A stretch of DNA of 64,000 nucleotides. Origin: Avena insularis (Eukaryota; Streptophyta; Magnoliopsida; Poales; Poaceae). A program made the position numbers and the translations under genes. Positions 55,834-64,000 of this stretch are shown in pieces. The notes below the pieces were generated by a model that ran no database searches, was not told the origin of the DNA, and saw only the letters and a program-made list of their open reading frames with translations. The stretch is taken from NCBI GenBank assembly GCA_023614405.1, contig CM042684.1, positions 474,185,650 to 474,249,649 of the forward strand. Direction: 5' to 3'. Every line of letters starts with the position of its first letter. The first letter of the stretch is position 1.

Positions 55834-58251
55834 TGAAAGGGAAATGGACGTCACCTAGAGGGGGGGTGAATAGGCGTTTTAAAATTATTATGGTTTAGGC
55901 TCTAATAAATGCGGAATAAAACTTAACGTTTAATTTATCAAGCCAAAACCTATATTCACTAGGTTCACTAAGTGCAGCAACAACCTATGCTAAGCAAGAC
56001 GAGCAACAAGGTGATAACAAGATAATATACTTCAAACACAAAGGCTATCACAATGTAAATTGCATAAGTAAAGGGCTCAGTTGAGAGATAACCGATGGAC
56101 ACGGAGATGATGATTTGTTTCCCGAAGTTCACTTCCAAAGAAGCTACGTCTCTGTTGGAGAGGTGCGGGGGCGCAATGTACTTCGAACGCCACAAGTGGC
56201 TCACCTCGAGGTGTGGTGGCTCAATGCTCACCCAACGCCACACAAGGCCTCACCCCAAGATGTGAAGGCACGCAACCTACCGACACCACAAAAAAGGCTC
56301 ACCCTATTCTCCCGTGAGCTTGCCACAAAGGTCTACTCATGTTCCACTATGGGACACTTGAGGGCGGTCACCAAACCCGTACAAGGTTGGGGCAATCTAC
56401 ACAACTCAATTGGAGGCTCCCAACAACAATTCCACAAAGGCTACAAAGCCATAATAGGCAACAAGGACACAGGATGCTACAAGACCACAAAAGGTCAACA
56501 CTCCAACCACACAACCGTCTAGGGTTCCAAGAACCTAAGAGTAACAAGCCCACAAGCTCGTACTCGCCGAATCTCCGAGGAGAACTCAAACCTATGCAAC
56601 AAATGCAAGGACAAGTCCTTCACTCCCAAATTCCAACAAAGCTACAAAAGCTATTGGGGGAATAAGGGAGGAAGAACAAAAGAGGATAAAACTCTCCAAG
56701 ATCTAGGTCCCAAGGATTCCTTCACAAAGAAGGGATTTGGTTTGGTGGGGTTGTAGATCTAGATCTCCTCTCTCAAATACCTCAAAAAGATGCAAGAATC
56801 ATAGGGGGGAGAAGGGGAGAGGGCAAGCTCTTCAAGGTCAATAATGGAGGAGAGAGAAAGCCAAAAACCAAGAAAGAGCTAGTTGGGCCCGAAGGGGAAA
56901 GGGGGCCTCCTTTTAAAGGGCTCCTCGATCTGCCCGTTACTCACAGGATCGCGCATGGCTGGTAGTACCAGTGGGTGGCCGGTACTACCGGTGGCACCCA
57001 GCCAACGGTCCAAAACAGCGACGCCAACGAACACAAAAAAGATCTTGGCCGGTACTACTGCATGTCCACCGGAACTTTCGGCAGGGTCGGTACTACCACC
57101 CGAAGTACCGATTAAACAACCGACAAATAGAACTCATCAATACAGAGAAGGTACTGAATCAAAGACGGGGTTACCAGAATTTGGGCCGGAATTAACACCG
57201 GTACTACCGGCGGTAAAATGCCCTATCGGTACTACCGGTGTCCCGTCGGAACTACCGGTCAGGCAGAAACTCCAGAACCAAAACTGCCGCAACTTTTGCA
57301 TCCGAACTCCAAACGAGATGAAACTAATTTAGTTGGAAAGATAACGACGTGGAGAATCGGATTTTGCCACAACTTCTCGAAATATTGAGTATCACCAAGG
57401 GATAAAATACCATGAATATATATGTGAGATACCACCCAAGGTGTGGAGCCGGAAAAACCCGCAAGATCAAAAAACACAATAAGATATTCAAGGGAAATCC
57501 ATTTTTGATGACCTAGAGCTTGTTATGAAGATAACCACAAGCTCTAGATCCTCACATGGACAAGAGACAAACAACAACCAATAAATATGGTGTTATGTAT
57601 GCAAAGGTTTGATCTCTCTTCGAAAGATACGAACGAGTCACCCACTCGAGAGCCCCTCTTGATAGTACGGCTATCTATCCTAAACCCGGTCTCCCAGCAC
57701 TACAAGAGACCAGTAAAATAGAAAACCTATCAAGGTCATACCTTTGCCTTCAACATTCCACTTGAGCTTGATGTAGACCGTCTTGTCCTTCTCAAGTTGG
57801 ATAGCTATTCTTGATTGCACTTGCTTGCTCTTGCTTGATGAAGACTTGAGAAATGCTCCCCCATACTCCATGGGGAAGCCTCTTCTTCAAACTTGTCTTC
57901 ATCATTCCATGATGCTGAGGATGGAAAGCTTCAAGCATGAGATCTTCTAGATATGACGCGTCTTGAGTTTGCACTTGAATTCTTGATGATGTCTTGAAGA
58001 TAGCCATGAGGAACTCCATATTCTTCTTCTTCTTCTTATTCTTCAAGACATACTTGATCTTCTTCTTCTTCTACTTGATTCCAATAGGCACAAAGCCCTT
58101 GGACGATGCTTCTTCTTTTCATCCTTGAAACCAACACATGGTCCAAGTGATGCCAATGGACAAATCTATAAGTGAACGTAATTTGCACATTAGTCCATAG
58201 GGATTGTCATTAATTACCAAAACCACACATGGGGGCATACATGCCCCTTCA
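55834..58251 (-). mobile_element. Solo LTR, reverse orientation (TSD CTTTT)
   Basis: 2418 bp. The minus strand begins TGAAGGGGCATGTATGCCCC (58251) and ends TCCATTTCCCTTTCA (55834). CTTTT flanks both sides (55829-55833 and 58252-58256). It contains a dispersed GGTACTACCGG motif array (56960-57260). There is no internal region, so it arose by LTR-LTR recombination. The superfamily is not certain. Confidence 0.9.
56960..57265. repeat. GGTACTACCGG motif cluster inside the solo LTR
   Basis: GGTAGTACC, GGTACTACCGG, GGTACTACTG, GGTACTACCACC, AAGTACCG, GGTACTACCGGCGG, GGTACTACCGGTG and GAACTACCGGTC occur at about 56960, 56981, 57050, 57087, 57104, 57201, 57229 and 57250. The core is near-palindromic (CCGGTAGTACCGG-like), so it can act in both orientations. 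Function unknown. Confidence 0.75.
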
Positions 58252-58256
58252 CTTTT

Positions 58257-58470
58257 ACTTTAAGAATTTGAGTTGCAGATTATGCAGAGGAAGAAATAAA
58301 GATGTTGGATGCAGTGTCCATATTTTCCAAGCAAGACACTAATCTTATTGAGAGGAACTTTAGTCCTGATGATTTTCATTTACGAGAATTATTAAATGAT
58401 AAGGTCAATTCCTCCAAAAGAGAAGAAGTCTTTGTTGTTGGAGGAGCCTGTCATCCCCGACTAACTAAAC
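58257..58470 (+). pseudogene. G1 segment after RNase H, unrecognised
   Basis: An open stretch reads YAEEEIKMLDAVSIFSKQD, then NLIERNFSPDDFHLRELLND, then VVGGACHPRLTKR before a stop at about 58470. It sits where the end of RNase H or start of integrase is expected, but no HHCC or DDE signature appears. I do not recognise it. Confidence 0.45.
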
Positions 58471-58585
58471 GGTAAGTGCAAGGTAAGTGTTCTTACTCAA
58501 ATAAGTGATTTGTTTTCACAAATTTTACTTCTGAAATTTTTTCCTTTGAATTCCTCATGTTTTTCTAAAGTTTCTGAAGGTTTTT

Positions 58586-59010
58586 ACCAACTATATGGTC
58601 GCAACTATACGACCGGAGAAAAATCTCCCGCCGTATAGTTGGTCGTTAAACCTTCTATATCTTCTTTGTGAAATTGTTTTCGATGTCTGGATCTATACGG
58701 TCGCAACTATATGGCCGGAAAAATTTAATTCCCGCCATATAGTTGGTCGTTAAACTCTCAGACATTTTTGATTTTTGATGTCTGGATCTATACAGTCACA
58801 ACTATACGACTGGAATATTAATTCCCACAGTATAGTTGGTCGTTAAACTCTCATACATTTTCTATTCTTTTTCATTTTAATCAGAAAAAATGGTTTTGTC
58901 GGTTCCGAGTCATAACTTAATCAACCTAGACTCATGATATTTGGAAATATCTGCCCGGAACCAACTATACGGCCGGAGCTATATGGTCCGCACCCCTATA
59001 GTTGGTCGTT
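58586..59010. repeat. Four units of an ACTATA-YGGCCGGA ... TATAGTTGGTCGTTAAAC motif
   Basis: Units at about 58586-58651, 58691-58754, 58787-58848 and 58961-59010. Each has CAACTATAxGxCCGGA followed by GTATAGTTGGTCGTTAAAC (the last unit lacks the AAAC ending). Each unit is itself an inverted repeat (CCAACTATA / TATAGTTGG). The same motif occurs once in the G1 LTR (51331-51395) and once in the reverse LTR at 62041-62100. Confidence 0.85.
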
Positions 59011-59117
59011 ATGCGGCAGGACTCCTCCAAATCCGTGATTTCTTTCCCTGTATCGTTAAGATTCTTTTCTTGGGCGTGAATTTGGTGTTTCTCGTGAGTT
59101 TTACCGACCACTGATCC

Positions 59118-59160
59118 CCCTTATATACTGCCATTGTCTCTCTCTCTCTCTAATCATAAT
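59118..59160 (+). promoter_or_regulatory. Candidate promoter for the G1 3' ORF
   Basis: CTTATATACTGCC followed about 20 bp later by a CT microsatellite (TCTCTCTCTCTCTCTAATC), 80-120 bp before the ATG at 59239. The arrangement resembles a plant core promoter, but is unproven. Confidence 0.35.
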
Positions 59161-59238
59161 CTCCAGAAACCAATCTACCTCTTATTCATACGAGAAGACA
59201 CGCAACGAAGGGATAGAAGCCAAGGAGAAAAATTCCTA

Positions 59239-59650
59239 TGGAGATCGGGAGCAATAGAGAGCAAGGCAAGGAGATCAATACTGTCCCTATGGAGTTACTC
59301 GACACCGACAATGAACGCCAGAAGATGGAGTTGAAAGCCCTTGAGCTAAAGATTAAAGAGATGGACAAGGGACACCAGGGACACCCAAACATCTTCGGTT
59401 GCTGCGATTTTATCTTGATAAATTTGATGAAGATATTAAGCCGACAACCAAAGCAGCTTTTTCTATGAGTCTTAAGGCGATACAAACCCTTCAAGATAAC
59501 AATGAGCTCATTAAAGAACAAGTGAAAGTGCTAGAGAGGAATAATATTTTCTACAAGCTGCGTGTTAAAGAATTAGAGGCAGTCAATCAATCCCTCTATC
59601 TCAGGCTGGCCCATGAAGAGAAGATACCACGTGCCATGGTGCCACAGTGA
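59239..59650 (+). pseudogene. G1 3' ORF: small coiled-coil protein, frameshifted
   Basis: Starts MEIGSNREQGKEIN and continues MELLDTDNERQKMELKALEL. A frameshift near 59395-59405 leads to LDKFDEDIKPTTKAAFSM, TLQDNNELIKEQVKVLE and ELEAVNQSLYLRLAHEE, ending at 59650. Leu/Glu/Lys-rich heptad-like spacing suggests a coiled coil of about 100 residues. It lies downstream of pol, where some plant gypsy lineages carry an extra ORF. Not recognised; function unknown. Confidence 0.5.
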
Positions 59651-60697
59651 TCTACAATAATCACGGTATAAAATAATCGCAAGGGATTATTTGATGCTGC
59701 CTGGCTTGATTCCAAGCTTGGGGAGATCTTTAAGACCTTGTAATCTATCTTATAAGTTTTATATTACTATTTTAGTTTTACATTAGTTCAAATTAGAAAT
59801 AAAGTTTGCATCATTAGAAATTCCCTTCAGGAATAGTCGATCCCTTTTATGAAATTCCGAGTTTATTATCATATATGGAGCAATATTGAGTTTGTGCTTG
59901 TCCTATTGGATATATGAATGTCTTGAGTATAATTTTACTTGCACTTGATGATAGCAATAGGAGTCTTCCACACCATTGGTATTAATGGAACATACACAGA
60001 TAATTTGGTTAATATGTTGTAAGTTCATGGTTTGATTTACAAAGAAAATTTATCTAATCAGTTAAGTTGAAAAAGAAACCTTGAACAAAGGAAAATTAAA
60101 AGTGCTATCAGATTAGAGTGAGAACAAGACGAGGTAGAATATTCAAGCTATAAAGATTGCTTCATATACAATTGGAATTTGGTAATTGAGATCGTTAAAC
60201 TTTGAATTCCTACATGAAGTGGAATGTATGGCTAGCTCCTTTGCACATCACTTAAACAAAAGTGTGAGCATATATATATATATAAAGAGAAGAAAAGAAA
60301 GAATAAAAAGAGCGAATATGCAAAGAGCAAGTAGGCATACACCACTATATTGTAGTATGACAAAGAAGCGTTTGAGATTTTAAATCCCAAGTGAATATGT
60401 TAATCCAAAAACACTTGGGACTACCTCGCTAACTCATTCGGTTGAACCGAATACTTTTACTTCATATTGAGAGTAATCTTTTGTGAACTGTTAAATGCTA
60501 AGGTGTGGAAGCCTGCTAATATTATTCGGATGGTTCGAGTAAGGTACTATTCATGAACTTATTCCTATGTATCATATATGATAAACACGTGCTGCAATTG
60601 CCTCATTTATTTTATCGACTCAGCTCCATGAATATGATGATCACATCCATTAAGCTAAACTTGCTCGGGACGAGCAAGAGTCTAAGCTTGGGGAAGT

Positions 60698-62536
60698 TGA
60701 TGAGTGCTAATGACTGGGTTCCTGCACCAATAACAGGGTTATTACAGTACTTGTAGCAGCAAATATTTAAAGAGTTAGGCCCGATGGGAGCTTGGCAAAC
60801 ATGACCCCGTAGCCACGTTGTCAATGCGACCACGTTCGCACCCAAACTGTGGTTTGGAAATATCCTATTATATAAGTTGCTAAGATAAATTTTTGTAATA
60901 ACTACTACTAGGACTGGAAGAAAACTAGAACAAAAGTTTAACTGAAAAGAGGTGAATGCAATGAGATGAAATATTAGTGTTATGATTCTTCAAGTAATGT
61001 TGTGTATACCGGTGTGCATGATAAGTGCTTATGGAATAGATGTTAACTATAATTGTGGTGGTCCCTCATATACCGTTGTCTCCCACTGTTGGTAAGTGGC
61101 AACTAGACAACTCAATTGTCCACACCCTCTTCGGACATGGGTCATCTCGTAAGAGAATAGTGTATTAAGGTAACAAGATCGATCAAGGTAAACCAGAGCA
61201 AAGGCATTAAATTCTATGGACAACCATACTCCTAAGCAAGTGTGCTAGTCACAAGATATCCCATCAGTAACTTTTGGGTCAAGCAATTCGCAACACTATA
61301 CCTATCTATATCATGATTGATCTTGAGAGAATTCTGGTGGTCCATCCTAAGCTGCTATTGCCTCTGCAAATCACTTATAGAAAATAGCCTATTAGTTCTA
61401 CCCATGGACTTGTTAGGTACCCATGGAAGATTAGACACTAATGATAAGTTTTGTGACACTCCGTGAATCCTTAGTAAATTCCTCAATAATGGATTGTACG
61501 TCTCCAATCACTAGAATAATATCATCAATAGAGCAATGTAAAGAGAAAGCACAAACATATTAATTAACAAGAACACGCCACACTTCAATTACAGAAATCA
61601 TCATAACATTAATAAAAGGGGGTTCAAACCATGTTACAACCCATCATGGAGATCATGATGGGGAAGGATGAAGGAGTAGAGGCGATGGAGATGGTGATGA
61701 TGGTGCGGTGACGGTGGCGTCGGCGTGGTGATGGCGGCGTCCTCCTTCTCCTCCTCTTCTTGCTTGGATGGCTTGATGGTGTTGATGGAGATCTGGATCT
61801 TGATGGAGCTGTAGAGGCTATGGAGGCGGCACGGCGGTAGGGCGCCACCGTGGAGGTGGTAGATGGGATCTAGATCTTGTATATGGTGTATGGTGGCTTC
61901 CTCCTCTCTTCTTTGACTCCTCCCTCCTTTATATAGGCCTTGGGGGTGCCCTACGGTTTCCCCAATACCGTCATATGACTTAGGGAAGGTTTTGGAGCTT
62001 TTCTGGGGCGAAATCCTGTCGTTTCCGACCCTTTTTACAAGTATACGGGAACAACTATATGGCTGGAATTATTGCTCCGGCGTATAGTTGCTCGTTAAAC
62101 TTCCAGATCCTTTTAGTATTTTGGTCACCATTTCTTCATACGAACTCTGTTTTGGATGTTCTCGGGCTCGTTGAGTTCGTATCATCGAGGGCTACAACCC
62201 CATAGTATTAGATATTTATTTTGAGAAGTTAAAAATTCACTTTTCCAATCTCTCAAATGGCTAAGTCTGGTCCCTACAGCTCCTCCATGCTATGCTCTTT
62301 TTGTTCCTTTTGCCTTTGTTTTATCCATAATCATCGTCAACACCTACACACATGTCAAAGACAAGGAAGAGGGATAAAATTCTATCTAAACTACTAAATG
62401 TGCAAAGCTCATATTGAATTTAATAAAAACAAGTAATCATGCATATCAGGCATAGCAATAGTTAGATGGAGCATGATGTGATAGGAAAATGACACAATTT
62501 ATATTGCTAAAAAGTGTTGTATTATCACAGCCATCA
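60698..62536 (-). mobile_element. Reverse gypsy LTR (G2), head-to-head with G1
   Basis: The minus strand begins TGATGGCTGTGATAATAC at 62536, preceded by the polypurine AGCTTGGGGAAGT. A TATATAAA box lies at 61928-61935. At the left, TGATGAGTGC (60698-60707) could be the start of the G1 3' LTR (its 5' LTR also begins TGATGAGTGC) or the ATCA end of G2. TG at 60711 is the alternative G2 end. The G2 LTR body shares the TATAGTT motif with G1 in the same LTR orientation, so the two are related. Length is about 1.83 kb. Confidence 0.7.
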
Positions 62537-64000
62537 ACTTCCCCAAGCTAGATCTTGCTCGTCCTCGAGCAAAAGGGATCGATAACTTAATGGACGTGAT
62601 CTTGCTTATCATTGAAAATCAATGCACCCTATCCTTGTTTTTCCTGCAAGCTCAAAGCAAGAGAGCACATAATCATACAAGGAAATATAAGCTCAGTTAT
62701 ATTATTCCAAACCACTAGAGATTAGTCAAAAACTTCTATGCCTCATGTCAAAATTAAATCTAGCTTGCAAGTAAACTTGTGATCCTTCTATACGCACTTT
62801 ATTGTATTTTTGTATTTTTATTTGTATAAGGCAAAGCTGAACATGGTTAGTTGTCAATCAAAAATAGGAATAGATTTTTCCAATGCTGCCCACACATGCC
62901 ATCTATTAAAATCTCTCAAGTGCAAACTTCGATTATTGATCTCATACAAAATATATTTCTTAGTAACGAGACCATGGCAAAAGAGTGGTATATGTTCAAT
63001 CGAGACTGTGTAGGCTAGGAAGGACACTCGTGACCATTACCAAGGTTTCTCTTTTTGGTATAATGATTTCTCATAACGGTCAGATGAGTATTCCGACTTT
63101 TGCTTTTAATGCAAGCCCATGAGAATACCAATGCATACCCAAATATAGGATTTTTGCTACATATGTTGGGCAACTCATAGCCAAACTCCAAGAGTTTCCT
63201 ATTTTTGGATTGTCTAAAGGTCTGTGGAGTTGTTAGCATCCCATGTTGCGTGACAATGGCGCAAGACACGCATAAAGCAATATCTCACTTTGATTTCCAA
63301 GACAAAATTTTGGCATATGTAATCTTGAAACTTTGAAACATCATTTCTTATTTGACAACTCACTCAGTAAGCATTTATTAAGACCATCATTTCCAACACT
63401 ATGGGGTCGTGTTACTCCATAACCATTCATTTAAGACAATTCTGAATAGTGACAACTAGCAAGTTTCGAAGAACTTATTTATTATATTTTTTCTTTTCAA
63501 AATGTAGAGAACATGGAAATGTATATTTAGAGGATCACAATATTTTTCACAAGCTAGATAAAAGTTGAACATGGTACGTCAAAGCTATGGCTTGTCTCCT
63601 ATGGGGCCTAACATGAGCAAGTATATCCCTTATATAAATATGAACAAAAACTCACCTAAGCAAGCATTAAAAAACAGAGGGATACACAATAGCATGAAAA
63701 CTTTTTAAGATGAAGAACTTTGCACAAGACTCTACACATGCAAAATAACCTCCCCAAGCTAAGAACTTTCCAAATATCCACTTGAGAAGATCATGAAAAC
63801 AAAAGAAAAAGTGCAGTTATCAAAAGAGAGTATAAGAAGTGGTTACCTCCCCAAGCTTAAGTTAAAGCAAGGGTGACACACTTTACTGTCGAGGTGCTTT
63901 TAACCTCTACTTTGATGGACAAAGAACCTTTGCTTCAATGAATGTTTCATGATCCGGTGTATGCCTTCTTTAAGAACCTGGTAGGAACAAGACTAGAAAG
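62537..64000 (-). mobile_element. Reverse gypsy G2, 3' internal region (runs off the window)
   Basis: Minus-strand internal sequence leading to the polypurine tract at 62537-62550. Additional polypurine-like AGCTTGGGGAGGT sites lie at about 63749-63762 and 63846-63857 (plus strand ACCTCCCCAAGCT). The stretch is AT-rich, with no coding match recognised. It continues past 64000. Confidence 0.6.

Larger units (their letters stand above)
51080..60697 (+). mobile_element. Ty3-gypsy element G1 (Athila/tRNA-Asp type primer site), degenerate
   Basis: 5' LTR 51080-52506, primer site 52518-52534, gag, protease, RT-RNase H, then a long 3' internal region, and a polypurine tract (AAGCTTGGGGAAGT, 60684-60697) before a TGATGAGTGC LTR start at 60698. 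The pol is split by a solo LTR (55834-58251). No integrase was found. It inserted into the G0 LTR after ATCCT (51075-51079). Its right TSD is outside the window or lost. Confidence 0.8.

Noticed and set aside
1..64000. A new defence, toxin or biosynthetic gene system
   Set aside because: All multi-gene clusters resolve into known transposon gene sets (copia, gypsy, LINE, CACTA); no other co-directional gene cluster is present.

Overview
This window looks like nuclear DNA of a large-genome grass, most probably Triticeae (wheat, barley, Aegilops or rye group). The basis is its content: BARE/Angela-like Ty1-copia LTRs with tRNA-iMet primer sites, Ty3-gypsy elements with a tRNA-Asp type primer site, a CACTA element of the En/Spm type, Stowaway ends, and almost no host genes. 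Over 90% of the window is transposable elements, most of them nested inside one another. I could fix most insertion boundaries by matching target-site duplications (TSDs) read directly from the sequence. No prokaryotic system, CRISPR array or rRNA gene is present.

Left block (1-7.05 kb): a Stowaway MITE (499-7051, TA TSD) was split by a 6.4-kb PIF/Harbinger-like element (564-6963, TSD TTA). That element carries a GC-rich Mutator-like element (819-1862, 9-bp TSD TTATTTTTA), a broken fragment of a plasma-membrane H+-ATPase gene (2022-2453), a second Stowaway (3504-3630), and a Mutator-like element that is nearly one giant inverted repeat (4227-6773, TSD CACGGGGAG).

Host block (7.05-10.66 kb): the only cellular gene-like sequence. 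It holds two tandem copies of a single-RRM RNA-binding gene, each with an RRM exon, an intron with GT-AG ends and a following VYIARA/VFIARA exon.

Middle block (10.66-41.87 kb): a minus-strand L1-type LINE (ORF1 then ORF2; T-run on the plus strand at 10.66 kb). It was interrupted by a 24.4-kb CACTA element (15302-39726, TSD AAT) and by a reverse gypsy solo LTR (39854-41219, TSD CCATC). The CACTA element carries three broken minus-strand genes: a TNP2 transposase, a TNPA/Ptta-like protein and a small viroplasmin/RNase H1 N-domain protein. Its TNPA-like gene was split by an 11.2-kb composite copia element (20264-31484, TSD TATTC) built as LTR-gag fragment-LTR-internal-LTR.

Right block (41.87-64 kb): an older gypsy LTR begins at 41871 inside the LINE ORF1. 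It was split by a second composite copia element, in reverse orientation (42855-50888, TSD TGTAT), and then by a gypsy element (G1, 51080 onward). G1 has gag, protease and RT/RNase H remains but no visible integrase. It is itself split by a reverse solo LTR (55834-58251, TSD CTTTT). From about 60.7 kb to the end lies a reverse-oriented gypsy LTR and part of its internal region.

Functionally, nearly every coding region is damaged by frameshifts and stops, and I see no intact autonomous element. The most informative points are: two independent self-nested and then collapsed copia elements; a probable mosaic LTR; a hairpin Mutator-like element; a captured H+-ATPase fragment; a tandemly duplicated RRM gene; a matching leader segment upstream of both main CACTA genes; and a repeated TATAGTTGGTCGTTAAAC motif that occurs in opposite orientations within one gypsy element.
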